A DNA stretch of 64,000 nt from JBCBTD01 sp039818825 (GCA_039818825.1 JBCBTD010000014.1:1-64000); one strand, 5' to 3'. Positions 17,751 through 27,421 are shown, numbered from the stretch's first letter. The notes: generated by a model not told the origin, from the letters alone. Program-made: numbers and translations.

Positions 17751-18809
17751 ATGAGACGGCTTCGCATCGCATCCATCCCGGGTGACGGAATCGGGACTGA
17801 GGTGATCCCGGTCGGTCGCCGAGCGGCCGACGCCGCCTCGGCTCGTCGCGGCTTCACGATCGAGTGGGAGGCGTTCGACTGGTCCTGCGCGCGCCACGCC
17901 GAGACCGGCCGGATGATGCCCGAGGATGGGATCGAGCGGCTGCAGGGCTTCGACGCAATCTATCTGGGTGCGGTCGGCTGGCCCGGCGTCCCCGACCACG
18001 TCTCGCTCTGGGGCTTGCTGATCCCGCTCCGCCGCGCCTTCGATCTCTACGCCAACGTCCGGCCGGTGCGGCTACTGGAGGGCGTGACCTCGCCGCTCGC
18101 TGGCCGTGGCCCGCGTGACATCGACTTCGTCGTCGTCCGCGAGAACGTAGAGGGCGAGTACTCCGAGATCGGCGGGCGCATCTTCCAAGGCACCCCGCAG
18201 GAGACGGTCGTGCAGGAGTCGGTCTTCACCCGGCGCGGCGTCGACCGGATCATGGATTACGCCTTCGAGCTGGCAAAGACACGCCGCGGCCACGTGACGT
18301 CGGCCACGAAGTCCAACGGCATCGTCCATACCATGCCGTTTTGGGACGAGCGCTTCGAGCAGGCGAAAGCGCGCCACTCCGGCGTGGCGACGGCGCAGTT
18401 CCACATCGACATCCTGACGGCGCACTTCGTGCTGCATCCCGACTGGTTCGACGTGGTGGTCGGCTCCAACCTGTTCGGCGACATCCTCTCCGACCTCGGT
18501 CCTGCGGTTGCGGGCTCGATCGGCATCGCGCCAGCGGCGAACATCGACCCGACACGGACGAACCCGTCGATGTTCGAGCCCGTGCACGGCTCGGCCCCCG
18601 ACATCGCGGGAAAGGGCGTTGCCAACCCAGTGGCGGCGGTCTGGACCGCAGCGATGATGCTGGAGCATCTCGGCGAGGCCGACGCCGCCCGCGACCTCGA
18701 GGCGGCCATCGAGGTGAGCCTCGCCCGGCCCGAAACCCGGACGCGTGACCTCGGCGGAACGGCCGATACGGCCGCTTGCGAGGCCGCGATCCTCGCCGCG
18801 CTCGCCTGA
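17751..18809 (+). CDS. Tartrate/D-malate-type dehydrogenase (isocitrate/isopropylmalate dehydrogenase family)
   Basis: 352-residue NAD-dependent beta-decarboxylating dehydrogenase. The ATG at 17751 gives MRRLRIASIPGDGIGTEVIP, the family opening. Key blocks are DFVVVRENVEGEYSEIGGRI, SATKSNGIVHTMPFWDERF with the catalytic lysine, and VVGSNLFGDILSDLGPAVAG with the metal aspartates; FEPVHGSAPDIAGKG follows. The ENVEGEYS form is that of tartrate dehydrogenase TtuC and D-malate dehydrogenase DmlA, and not LeuB. A D-tartrate-dehydratase-like gene follows 18 bp later, which supports a role in tartrate or malate use. Confidence 0.85.
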   Translation: MRRLRIASIPGDGIGTEVIPVGRRAADAASARRGFTIEWEAFDWSCARHAETGRMMPEDGIERLQGFDAIYLGAVGWPGVPDHVSLWGLLIPLRRAFDLYANVRPVRLLEGVTSPLAGRGPRDIDFVVVRENVEGEYSEIGGRIFQGTPQETVVQESVFTRRGVDRIMDYAFELAKTRRGHVTSATKSNGIVHTMPFWDERFEQAKARHSGVATAQFHIDILTAHFVLHPDWFDVVVGSNLFGDILSDLGPAVAGSIGIAPAANIDPTRTNPSMFEPVHGSAPDIAGKGVANPVAAVWTAAMMLEHLGEADAARDLEAAIEVSLARPETRTRDLGGTADTAACEAAILAALA

Positions 18810-18827
18810 GCGGGACGGAGACGCCCG

Positions 18828-19991
18828 ATGCGCATTCTCGAGATTCGCGAGGCGACCAAGCCGATCGCCTCGCCGATTCGCAACGCCTACATCGACTTCT
18901 CCCGCATGACGACGAGCCTGGTTGCGGTGATCACCGACGTCGTGCGCGACGGTCGGCGCGTGGTCGGCTACGGCTTCAACTCGAACGGCCGCTACGGCCA
19001 GGGCGGGCTGATCCGTGAGCGCTTCCGCAACCGCGTGCTGGAGGCCGACCCGAGAAGCCTCGTGACCGACACCGGCGACAACATCGACCCACGCCGGATC
19101 TGGGCCATGATGATGGCGAACGAGAAGCCCGGCGGGCACGGCGAGCGCTCGGTCGCCGTCGGAACGCTCGACATGGCGCTGTGGGACGCGGCGGCCAAGA
19201 TCGCCGGGAAACCGCTATCGCACATGCTCGCCGAGAAGGCGGGGCGTAAGCCGGACGACCGCGTCTTCGTCTACGCCGCCGGCGGCTATTACTATCCCGG
19301 AAAGGACGACGCGGCGCTCCGAGCGGAGATGCGCTCCTACGTCGAGCGCGGCTACACGGTCGTGAAAATGAAGATCGGTGGGGCGCCCATCGACGAGGAC
19401 CGCCGGCGGATCGAGGCGGTCCTCGCGGAGATCGGCGGCGGGGCCCGGCTCGCAGTCGATGCCAACGGCCGTTTCGATCTCGAGACGGCAACCGCCTATG
19501 CGGGCATGCTGCGGGACTATCCGCTGTTTTGGTATGAAGAGCCGGGCGACCCACTCGACTACGCGCTGCAGGCAGCGCTGGCCGAGGTCTATCCGGGTCC
19601 GATGGCGACCGGGGAAAACCTGTTCTCCCACCAGGACGCGCGCAATCTGCTTCGCTACGCCGGCCTGCGGTCTGACCGGGACTGGCTGCAATTCGATTGC
19701 GCTCTCTCCTATGGCTTCGTCGAATACGAGCGCATGCTCGACGTGATCCGCCGCGCCGGCTGGTCGCCGCGTCGCTGCGTGCCCCATGGTGGCCATCAGA
19801 TGTCGCTTGCGATCGCCGCCGGGCTCGGGCTCGGCGGCAACGAGAGCTATCCGGACCTGTTCCAGCCCTATGGCGGCTTTCCAGACGGCGTCACGGTCGA
19901 GGATGGCCACGTCGCGCTGCCCGAGCTGCCCGGCATCGGCTTCGAAGGTAAGACGGACCTGATCACCGTGATGCACGCTCTCGCCGAGTGA
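18828..19991 (+). CDS. tarD: Enolase-superfamily enzyme, D-tartrate-dehydratase-like
   Basis: 387-residue member of the mandelate racemase family that resembles the D-tartrate dehydratase characterised in Bradyrhizobium, which converts D-tartrate to oxaloacetate. It has the KxK base motif VVKMKIGG near residue 183, metal ligands in LAVDANGRFD, FWYEEPGDP and MATGENLFS, and the second-base histidine in RRCVPHGGHQMS. It is the last gene of the operon, and the neighbouring TtuC/DmlA-like dehydrogenase makes a tartrate substrate plausible. The symbol is a proposal from motif likeness, since substrate changes easily in this family. Confidence 0.72.
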   Translation: MRILEIREATKPIASPIRNAYIDFSRMTTSLVAVITDVVRDGRRVVGYGFNSNGRYGQGGLIRERFRNRVLEADPRSLVTDTGDNIDPRRIWAMMMANEKPGGHGERSVAVGTLDMALWDAAAKIAGKPLSHMLAEKAGRKPDDRVFVYAAGGYYYPGKDDAALRAEMRSYVERGYTVVKMKIGGAPIDEDRRRIEAVLAEIGGGARLAVDANGRFDLETATAYAGMLRDYPLFWYEEPGDPLDYALQAALAEVYPGPMATGENLFSHQDARNLLRYAGLRSDRDWLQFDCALSYGFVEYERMLDVIRRAGWSPRRCVPHGGHQMSLAIAAGLGLGGNESYPDLFQPYGGFPDGVTVEDGHVALPELPGIGFEGKTDLITVMHALAE

Positions 19992-20236
19992 TAGGCAAAC
20001 GCTTGTCTTGCGACTGCTCGGCGCCTCGCTGATCCCCGCGCACCGCAGACATCGCCGACCGGCACGCTTCCATGCCGCGCGGATTCGCCAACGATGAGCG
20101 GTCCAGGGTTCGCAGCACTTGGTGTGGTTCGAACCGAAGCCGTGCCACCGTCTTCGAGTTCCACCGTAACGCAGTGGAACGTACTCCGATCGAACGACCG
20201 ACGTATCGGCACCGCCATCACCAACAGGTCACCCGA
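19992..20236. other. Convergent intergenic region
   Basis: 245 bases between the end of the D-tartrate-dehydratase-like gene and the end of the convergent GMC oxidoreductase gene. I see no gene, no clear bidirectional terminator hairpin with a T tract, and no repeat. Confidence 0.5.
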
Positions 20237-21673
20237 TCAACCTGTCGAGTGGGCCAGATGATCTCCGAGGCGAAGCCCCCAGGCGTAGATCGTCAGAGCT
20301 GGGTTGACCCGGCTGGTGCGCGGAAGAACGCTACCATCGCCGACATAAAGGTTCCCCATGCCGTGAACCTTGCCGGTAGCATCGACGGCGCTACTACGCG
20401 GGTCGTCTCCGGTGACCAGGGTGCCGATCGCATGCGCGGTGCCGGCGAGGCCCGCGTACCGTTCGGCGCCGATCAGCCCGGCGCGCAGTAACCGGCCGAG
20501 AAAGGTTCGAACGAGCGCGTGATGCTCGTCACGAGACGGCCGGATACGGTCCAGGTCGTAGTCGAGCAACGGCAGCCCGCTGGCGCCGCAGGACATGACA
20601 CGGTTGTCCGGGCTCGACCCGTCCTCGGTGGTCGCGAAGAAACCGATGGCTCGACTGCCGGCTGCATCATCGACGAATTTGGGTATGGCGGCTGGCAGCT
20701 GCGTACCGACGATGTCGCCGTCCATCCATCCGAGGCATTGGATGGTGCTGTGGGGAAAGGCGTCATTGAAGAATATCGTCGTCTTCCGCAACACATCGTG
20801 ACGTTGGAACGCCGATACCGCGAGAATGGCGGTATTGATGTGGAACTTGAAATTGCTGCCGATGTTGTCTGCGCTTGGTAGCGTCTTGTTCAGCCCGGTC
20901 GACGCCAAATGATCCTGCAAGATGCGCGGGGACGTCAGTGCCCCAGCCGCGAGGATCACGGTGGCGCCTGTGTAGACAGAACCGTCTGTACAGCGCACGC
21001 CGACGATCTCGGTTGGCGCGCCGTCGGCATGGAGGAAGCCGACGACGGTCTTTTCGGTGAGTAGGGCGAAGTTGGGATCGTCGCTGATCAGATCGAGCAG
21101 ATTCCATTCCGCGTCGGACTTGTAGCCACAGGCCGACGCGAACCCGTCGAAGTGCTTGACCTCGACCGGGTCGTCGAGGACTTCCTTCTTCAGCCCTAGT
21201 GGAAGCGGCTCGGGCCGCCAGGCGGGTTCATCGGCAACGATCCGATCGATCAACGCCTGAAGTTCTGGCTCGTTGTCGAAGTGGTTGACGTGGAGCAGCG
21301 CTTCCGCCTCGTCGTAGTAAGGCGCGAGCTCGTCGACACCGAACGGCCACGCCAAACACTGATGTGTTGGGTCTGCAGCGAACTCGTGCGCTGAGAACCG
21401 CAGCAACGCCGCACCATACCATTTGGTCTTGCCGCCGACGTTGTAGAATTCGCCAGGGATGAATTCCTTGTTATCCTTGTCGACCCAGTGTTCCTGGTTC
21501 TTGAAGCGCCCGGTCTTGAACACCGTCTTGACGTCGAGCGTGCTGCCGTCGCGGGGCAAGTATCCGCCCTTCTCGAGAACGAGAACCCGCTTCCCCGCCT
21601 TGACCAAACGGTAGGCCGCGGCCGAACCACCGGCCCCACTGCCAACGATGATGACGTCATACTGCCCGGCCAT
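20237..21673 (-). CDS. GMC-family FAD oxidoreductase
   Basis: 478-residue glucose-methanol-choline oxidoreductase. The FAD-binding start is VIIVGSGAGGSAAAYRLVKA with an ADP-binding acidic residue in VLVLEKGG; the C-terminal GMC block reads GNLYVGDGSVLPRTSRVNPA followed by LTIYAWGLRLG. GMC enzymes oxidise alcohols or sugars using FAD. No signal peptide is visible. A Shine-Dalgarno (GGGAGG) precedes the ATG. It follows the SDR gene by 51 bp on the same strand, and the pair may act on related polyols or sugars. The exact substrate is unknown. Confidence 0.88.
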   Translation of the reverse strand: MAGQYDVIIVGSGAGGSAAAYRLVKAGKRVLVLEKGGYLPRDGSTLDVKTVFKTGRFKNQEHWVDKDNKEFIPGEFYNVGGKTKWYGAALLRFSAHEFAADPTHQCLAWPFGVDELAPYYDEAEALLHVNHFDNEPELQALIDRIVADEPAWRPEPLPLGLKKEVLDDPVEVKHFDGFASACGYKSDAEWNLLDLISDDPNFALLTEKTVVGFLHADGAPTEIVGVRCTDGSVYTGATVILAAGALTSPRILQDHLASTGLNKTLPSADNIGSNFKFHINTAILAVSAFQRHDVLRKTTIFFNDAFPHSTIQCLGWMDGDIVGTQLPAAIPKFVDDAAGSRAIGFFATTEDGSSPDNRVMSCGASGLPLLDYDLDRIRPSRDEHHALVRTFLGRLLRAGLIGAERYAGLAGTAHAIGTLVTGDDPRSSAVDATGKVHGMGNLYVGDGSVLPRTSRVNPALTIYAWGLRLGDHLAHSTG

Positions 21674-21724
21674 GGTGTGCGCCTCCCGCCCAGTCGGCCC
21701 GTCCGCGACTAGATCGTTCTCATC

Positions 21725-22582
21725 TCAGCCGCCGGTGGCAAAGCCGGGGTAGCAGGTCATGCCGCCGTCGACGAACAGCGTGATGCCACTGATGTAGTCG
21801 GCCATGTCCGAGGCCAGGAACACGGCCACGTTGGCGATGTCTTCGGGCTCGCCGATGCGCTTGTAGGGGACCAGGCTCATCAGGTCGGCGTAAGCCTGTG
21901 GCGTCTGCCAGGCGCTCGTGTTGATCGGTGTGCGGATCGCGCCCGGGCCGATCGAATTGACGCGGATACGATGGGGCGCCAGCTCCTGCGCCATGCTCTT
22001 CATCATCATGTTGATGCCGCCTTTGGAGGCGGCATAGTTGACGTGGCCGCTCCAGGGAATGACTTCGTGGACCGAGCTCATGCAGATGATCTTGCCGGCA
22101 GCAACGGAGACGTTCTTCTGCACGCCGCGTCGCAGGAACTCGCGGACGGCCTGCTGGATGCACAAGAACTGCCCGGTGAGATTGATGCCGATGACGGTGT
22201 TCCACTCCGACAAGGTCATCTCGGCCAAGGACGAGTCCCGCTGGAGGCCCGCGTTCGCCACCAGGATGTCCAGGGTGCCGAACGCCTCGATCGCCGTCTT
22301 GAACATGGTCTCGACCTCGGCCTCGTTCGACACGTCCGCCTTGATGGCGAGGCCTTTGACGCCCTCAGCTTCGATCGCCTTGACGACCGCGACTGCGGCC
22401 TCCTCGTTGACGACGTAGTTGACGACGACGTCGGCGCCGGCGCGTGCCAAGCCGATCGCCACCGCCTGACCGATGCCAGAGTTCGCGCCGGTTACCAGCG
22501 CCTTTTGGCCGACCAGCAGTTTCGGGCACGATTTGTAGTCCGGCAGGTCGCGGTTGAACTCTGGCTCTGTCGTGTCGGTCAT
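21725..22582 (-). CDS. Short-chain dehydrogenase/reductase, glucose 1-dehydrogenase-like
   Basis: 285-residue SDR. I prefer the ATG at 22582 (MTDTTEPEFNRDL), which has a good Shine-Dalgarno (AAGGAAAAG), over an in-frame start at 22624. The TGxxxGIG cofactor motif is ALVTGANSGIGQAVA near residue 30, the NAG motif is LDILVANAG, and the catalytic Ser-Tyr-Lys is readable as SSVHEV then NYAASKGG. The end FVDGGMTCYPGFATGG is like glucose/ribitol dehydrogenases. It is upstream of the GMC gene, so an operon handling a sugar or polyol is likely; the substrate is not proven. Confidence 0.88.
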   Translation of the reverse strand: MTDTTEPEFNRDLPDYKSCPKLLVGQKALVTGANSGIGQAVAIGLARAGADVVVNYVVNEEAAVAVVKAIEAEGVKGLAIKADVSNEAEVETMFKTAIEAFGTLDILVANAGLQRDSSLAEMTLSEWNTVIGINLTGQFLCIQQAVREFLRRGVQKNVSVAAGKIICMSSVHEVIPWSGHVNYAASKGGINMMMKSMAQELAPHRIRVNSIGPGAIRTPINTSAWQTPQAYADLMSLVPYKRIGEPEDIANVAVFLASDMADYISGITLFVDGGMTCYPGFATGG

Positions 22583-22781
22583 CGTCTTTTCCTTCCGCGC
22601 GATGATCTTGATCCGGAACCGCAAGGTCGTCCCCTAAGGAACACCGTGGCCGTCTCACCGGCGGGACCGCGGGCGACGGCCCTGCCATCCGGAGGAACGA
22701 CGCCGGTCGCCAGCGAGGGTCCCCGCGTATCGTCGCCAGCACTCGTTCCGCGAAGGCGCGGCGATCCGCCGGCGCTCGCCC

Positions 22782-23768
22782 TCATGCGACGCCCAGACCT
22801 TCGCGAATGGATGCCGAGGCGCTCGGCACGGCGTCGAGGTCGAAAAGAGCGGAGTCCACCCTCAGCGCGAAACTCTCGCCCGGCTGCAGGCTGACGACGG
22901 GGCCATGAACTTCCATCTCGATGTATGGATAGGCCGATGCATTGAAGATCTCCAGGACACAGCCGTGTCCGTAGGGCTCCGAGTGGAAAGTCTGCACGAA
23001 TTTGCGGTACCCGACCAGACCAGCTTCGGGGGTGTCGAGCACCGCCAGAATTCGACCGACGTCCGCATCGACTCCGTACTTGAACTTGACGGCGTCGCGA
23101 CAGGAGACGACGGCGACGTCGTCGACGAATTGCACGACGTCATCACGAACGGCAGCGGACACGCCTTCGTTGTCGAAGGTCCGCACACCTTGAGGAAAAA
23201 CCGAGGTCCGACTCGTCGGCATGAACACCGTCGCCGGCCGCAGCATCATGTCGACGTCCCAAGGCGCCCAAGTCACGACCCGATCGGAGGCATTGATCAG
23301 CCGGCTCGTGACCGACCACGCGCCGACTGGCGGCCCGAGTTCGACCACGCGCTCGATCCGCACGCCCGTTTCGCGGCAAACTGGGCTCGACATCGTCGCG
23401 ATGCCGGCCGCCCGGTCGACGGACAGATCATAGATGCCGCTGTCGAGGTCGAGAAACGGGTCGCCGTCGCTCCACCGGTCCTGGGGTGCGAGCCAAGTCT
23501 TGTCGCCACCCCACAGCACGAAACCGAACCGTCGCTTCGCTTGGTGGACATCGGCGATGGATGTCAGATCCAGCACACGCCCCTGACAAGCCGGGTTCAC
23601 GAACGACAGCCCGTAGCCTCGCCACGCGACGCTCATGATCCGGCCGCCGACCTCAGGGACGAGGATGAGCACCAGCGGACCTTGCTCGATCCGGAGCGCA
23701 CTCCAACCGCAGTAGGCCACGTCGCTGAACGCCGGCATGCCACTGGCGGACCCGCTCCGGACGCTCAA
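22782..23768 (-). CDS. DUF4380-like protein with probable mutarotase-like fold
   Basis: 328 residues. The ATG overlaps the stop of the upstream NDH-2-like gene by 4 bp. The N-terminal part (LVLILVPEVGGRIMSVAWRG, then FGFVLWGGDKTWLAPQDRW) is like DUF4380 and aldose-1-epimerase-fold proteins, which bind carbohydrates through an all-beta supersandwich. I see no signal peptide and no certain catalytic pair. The neighbours are oxidoreductases, so a sugar-binding or epimerase role is possible but unproven. Confidence 0.6.
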   Translation of the reverse strand: MSVRSGSASGMPAFSDVAYCGWSALRIEQGPLVLILVPEVGGRIMSVAWRGYGLSFVNPACQGRVLDLTSIADVHQAKRRFGFVLWGGDKTWLAPQDRWSDGDPFLDLDSGIYDLSVDRAAGIATMSSPVCRETGVRIERVVELGPPVGAWSVTSRLINASDRVVTWAPWDVDMMLRPATVFMPTSRTSVFPQGVRTFDNEGVSAAVRDDVVQFVDDVAVVSCRDAVKFKYGVDADVGRILAVLDTPEAGLVGYRKFVQTFHSEPYGHGCVLEIFNASAYPYIEMEVHGPVVSLQPGESFALRVDSALFDLDAVPSASASIREGLGVA

Positions 23769-25408
23769 GACGAATCGCCTCTGTTCGGGTCTTCGTCGGT
23801 GTCCGATCCGGGCGATGTGCTGACCCCAGCGCTCTCGCCGATCAGCTTCGACACCATGGCGAGCCGCCGAAGATCGCTCTTCTCGACGAAGTAGACCGTC
23901 GAGTCCTCCTTGGCGTTGACACGTGCTTCGTTCGAGCCGGGACCGCCGTGGAGCGGCGTGCCGAACCGATCGCCGGGACCGAGCCGGCAGGAGTTCGTCG
24001 CCGTCCTTTCGCCGGAAGGGGCGACCATCACGCTGTCGAACGCACCGGAGATCACCACGTAGAGACCGCCGGGGTCGACCCCGGGCTCGACAACCAGGTC
24101 ACCGCTCATGAAGCGGATGTAGCGGCTGGCGGCCTGCGTCGTGCGCACCTCGGCGATGCTACGACTGATCATCAAGTCGAGCAGCCAGTCCATGGCGACG
24201 CGAACACGCGTCGAGAAGCTGGGCAGAAGGCTCAGGTAGAACGTTCGCCAAGCGGCCCATGCAATCAGTCCGGTAATCTTCACGCCCAGGATATCCGCGA
24301 CGCCGGTACGGCCGCCCAAGGATGCCATGGTTCCGAGCGAGCGATACTCGAACGGCTTTGGTGCTTCGCCCTTCAGATGGCCGAGGACGTTCTGCGCCAG
24401 AACCTTCGCTTCCCGAACGGCAAACTGCGCGAGCGGCGGTGCGTAACGGACGTGCGGGTCGGCGGGATCGCCGAGCGGGACAAGAGCATTGTCGCCCAAC
24501 GCCCAGACGTCATCCACTCCCCGAACCCGGAGGCAGCGATCGACGACGATCTTGCCACGGTTCAATTGAACCTGGAGCGAGCGCATCAACGGTGATGGCG
24601 CGTTGCCAATGGCGGCGATGATCGTGCCCGCGTCGATCACGTGGCCACCGTCGGTCTCGACGCCGGCCATCGTCGCGCCCTTGATCCCCGTCTTCAGTCG
24701 GATGTCGATACCGCGACCACGGAGCCTGTCAGCCGCGTACCCGGCAAGGTGCTCTGGCAACTCCGGCAGGATTCTCGCGCCGTGCTGGATCAGCACGATC
24801 CGGACGTCGCTCCGCCGCAGGTTGCGATAGTATCGCAACGACTTGCGGATCAACTCCTGAACTTCGCCGATGATCTCGACGCCGGTAAAACCGCCGCCGA
24901 TGATGACGAAAGTCAGGAGGCGTGACTTGTGCGCGGCGTCCGTGCACTCGTCCGCCTCCTCGAGGCACTGAAGAACGTGATTGCGGATGCGGAAGGCATC
25001 CATCACGTCCTTCATCACCAGGGCACGATCGGCAAGGCCGGGGGTGCGGCTCAGGTCGACGACCTGACCGAGCGCGATCACCAATTGGTCATAAGGAACG
25101 GTCGTGATCTCATCACCGCTACCGGCATTCATGTGAACCGTCTTGGTCGCAAAGTCGACCTTGCGCACTTCGCCGACGCGAACCGAGATGCCGCGCAGGA
25201 ACGACCGCAACGGGCTCACCGCATCGGCTGGCTGGATGCTGCCACCGGCGACCTCCGAAAGTAGCGGCTGAAACACGAAGAAGTTGTGACGGCTGACCAG
25301 TTCGATCTGCACATCGGCGCCCGCGCGACGCTGGAGATGCTTGGCTGCGAAGACGCCGCCGAAGCCACCGCCGAGTATAACGATCCTATGCGACATCGTG
25401 TTGTGCAT
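23765..25408 (-). CDS. NDH-2-like NAD(P)H:quinone oxidoreductase with C-terminal cNMP-binding-like domain
   Basis: 547-residue flavoprotein. The N-terminal FAD fold starts RIVILGGGFGGVFAAKHLQR; the NAD fold is FVIIGGGFTGVEIIGEVQEL near residue 165, and the FAD-contacting VDDVWALGDNALVP follows. The hydrophobic stretch near ILGVKITGLIAWAAWRTFYL is the usual NDH-2 membrane anchor. A tail of about 110 residues after 440 (FMSGDLVVEPGVDPGGLYVV onward) resembles a cyclic-nucleotide-binding beta-roll, but the normal GE-L and RAAT ligand residues are not intact. A start at 25396 is equally possible. It probably feeds quinol to the divergent quinol oxidase. Confidence 0.82.
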   Translation of the reverse strand: MHNTMSHRIVILGGGFGGVFAAKHLQRRAGADVQIELVSRHNFFVFQPLLSEVAGGSIQPADAVSPLRSFLRGISVRVGEVRKVDFATKTVHMNAGSGDEITTVPYDQLVIALGQVVDLSRTPGLADRALVMKDVMDAFRIRNHVLQCLEEADECTDAAHKSRLLTFVIIGGGFTGVEIIGEVQELIRKSLRYYRNLRRSDVRIVLIQHGARILPELPEHLAGYAADRLRGRGIDIRLKTGIKGATMAGVETDGGHVIDAGTIIAAIGNAPSPLMRSLQVQLNRGKIVVDRCLRVRGVDDVWALGDNALVPLGDPADPHVRYAPPLAQFAVREAKVLAQNVLGHLKGEAPKPFEYRSLGTMASLGGRTGVADILGVKITGLIAWAAWRTFYLSLLPSFSTRVRVAMDWLLDLMISRSIAEVRTTQAASRYIRFMSGDLVVEPGVDPGGLYVVISGAFDSVMVAPSGERTATNSCRLGPGDRFGTPLHGGPGSNEARVNAKEDSTVYFVEKSDLRRLAMVSKLIGESAGVSTSPGSDTDEDPNRGDSS

Positions 25409-25600
25409 CAGTTCATATCATCATGGCAGTGTGCGAACTGTAGAGACGCGCGACCGTTTGCCAAAGCACGATGTTCTCCATACCAATTTCTACAGCACGC
25501 CCTAGAAGCCAAGGTCAATGCTCTTGAGACCTCGTTGGTGAGGGGCGACGGCGGCAACGACGTTCCCGTCAATTCGGTCTGGTTTTGCGAGGTCTGAAGC

Positions 25601-26068
25601 ATGGAGTGGCTGATCAACGATGCGGCACCGATCTTTGCCCGGATCTGTATCGTCGTCATTTTTCCGTTCAGTGCCATCGACAAAATCATCAACTGGCCAA
25701 GCGCGTTGCAGCAGGCGAACTCCAGCTTCCTACCCGGCGGCCCCGCGCTGCTGGTGCTGGCGATGATCGTTGAGATCGTCACGCCGATCTGCATCATCTT
25801 CAACTGGCAGGCGGGCTGGGCGGCATTCGTGCTCGCGGGCTACTGCGCGGTTACGGCGTTGTTGTATCATAACTTCTGGTCCTATCCGCGGTACTGGGCG
25901 TCGGACAGCGAAGGGCATTCGCATGTTTGGGACTTCTTCAAGAACTTCGCCATCGTCGGCGGCTGCCTCTTCATCGTTCTCGGCAGTGATCTCGTGTCGA
26001 TGGTGGAACGAGACGTGCCGCGCGTTCCCACGTCGACCGAAGACGACTTCGGCGCTCGTCCATCCTAG
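25601..26068 (+). CDS. DoxX-family membrane protein (copy 1)
   Basis: 155-residue DoxX/DoxD-like protein with four hydrophobic helices. It starts 192 bp from the divergent NDH-2-like gene, beyond a shared promoter region. The motif FPFSAIDKIINW near residue 22 and a histidine-aromatic block YHNFWSYPRY are family features. DoxX proteins are linked to redox and thiol stress, sometimes with quinone. A second, related DoxX gene lies at 28578, and the two share the FPFSA-DKII motif. The function here is unknown. Confidence 0.82.
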   Translation: MEWLINDAAPIFARICIVVIFPFSAIDKIINWPSALQQANSSFLPGGPALLVLAMIVEIVTPICIIFNWQAGWAAFVLAGYCAVTALLYHNFWSYPRYWASDSEGHSHVWDFFKNFAIVGGCLFIVLGSDLVSMVERDVPRVPTSTEDDFGARPS

Positions 26069-26201
26069 ACGGCACGCCGGAGGGCCGGGCCGCCAAGCGT
26101 CGGGCTGTCTGAAACCTCGCCATCGTTCGTTCATGGTGGCATGTTTGTCGTCGGGAGTTTCGCCCCGGATCTGCGGGAGGCTCCGGAGCGAGACTGAAAC
26201 C

Positions 26202-27419
26202 GTGGCACGTGTTACGGAAATCGGCATCGTTTATCTCGGAGGCCTGACCCAAGGCCTCGCGCTCGTCAGCTTCCCTGCCGCTGCGACCATCCTTACGGCC
26301 GCGCGTGGGTACGGGCTCTCCAGCAGTCAGTATGGCAGCATTTTTCTGCCGCTGTTCGTCGGCGCAGTGCTGGCTTCGCTATTGGCGCCAGTGCTGGCGC
26401 GTCATCGCAGCCTGAAGCTGGTTCTCGTCATCGGCTTCGCTGCCAATGGCTGTTCCATGGCGACCTTTGCGTTGAGTGCAGCGCTGACCGGTGCTCCGGC
26501 GCTTGCCTATTTGATGGTGCTGGTGGCGACCGGGCTCCTCGGGATCGGCTTCGGCGCCACACTTACCGCGATCAACGCCTTCGCCTCGGAGTTCTTTCCC
26601 AACCGCGGAGAAACCGCCGTCACCGCTTTGCACACGCTGCTCGGGACGGGCACGGCCTTGGCGCCGTTGCTGGTCGCGGCGCTGGCCGGCGGCGGTCTGT
26701 GGTGGGCGCTGCCGGTGGCGGTTGGAGCGGCTTGTCTCGTACTTGCGCTGCTGGCGGCCACGCAGCCCCTTCGAGTTACGGCCGACAGCGGCCAATCGTC
26801 GGCGCTCGGGGTCATGGTGATCGCCCGTGCTTTGCCGAAGCGGATCTGGATCTGGATCGCCTTCGCCCTGCTCTACGGCATCTGCGAAACGCTGTTCGGC
26901 AACTGGGGCACCGTCTACCTGCACGAGCAACGGTCGCTTTCGCCCGCCACGGCCAATCTGGCGCTCGCGCTGTTTTGGGCAGCGGTGACCGTGGGGCGAT
27001 TGCTGGCTGCAGTAGCCTCGACCAGGATCGCGCCATTGACGATCTTCCGCTCGTTGCCGGTGCTGATCGCCATCGCCCTGGTGTCGGTGGCGACTTCGGG
27101 CGGAGCAACGTCCGGCGTGCTGGCCTTCGCGCTCGCCGGATTGGCCTGCTCCGCCTGCCTGCCGCTGAGCATCGGTAGCGCCAGCGGGGAGGCGCCGAGG
27201 TTCGTCGAGACCATCTCCGGGTGGATGGTTGCCGCCTATATGATGGGCTACGGCATCGGCGCATTCGCCGTCGGCCCGCTGCGAGAACTGGGCGGTCTCG
27301 ATCTGTCGACGGTTTACTACGGCGCGACCGCGATCGCCGCGGTGATGGTCGGCCTCGCCGTCCTGCTGGCGCGGCAGCCGCGCGAGGCCGCAGTTCCCGG
27401 AATCGGAACGACGGGGTGA
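26202..27419 (+). CDS. MFS transporter
   Basis: 405-residue major facilitator protein. I chose the GTG at 26202 (VARVTEIGIVYLGGLTQGLA), because the peptide upstream of it is not membrane-like; an ATG at 26133 is an alternative. Twelve hydrophobic segments are readable, with a central polar loop around TADSGQSSALGV. It lies between the two DoxX genes and 2 bp upstream of the VOC gene. The substrate cannot be told. Confidence 0.8.
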   Translation: MARVTEIGIVYLGGLTQGLALVSFPAAATILTAARGYGLSSSQYGSIFLPLFVGAVLASLLAPVLARHRSLKLVLVIGFAANGCSMATFALSAALTGAPALAYLMVLVATGLLGIGFGATLTAINAFASEFFPNRGETAVTALHTLLGTGTALAPLLVAALAGGGLWWALPVAVGAACLVLALLAATQPLRVTADSGQSSALGVMVIARALPKRIWIWIAFALLYGICETLFGNWGTVYLHEQRSLSPATANLALALFWAAVTVGRLLAAVASTRIAPLTIFRSLPVLIAIALVSVATSGGATSGVLAFALAGLACSACLPLSIGSASGEAPRFVETISGWMVAAYMMGYGIGAFAVGPLRELGGLDLSTVYYGATAIAAVMVGLAVLLARQPREAAVPGIGTTG

Positions 27420-27421
27420 TC

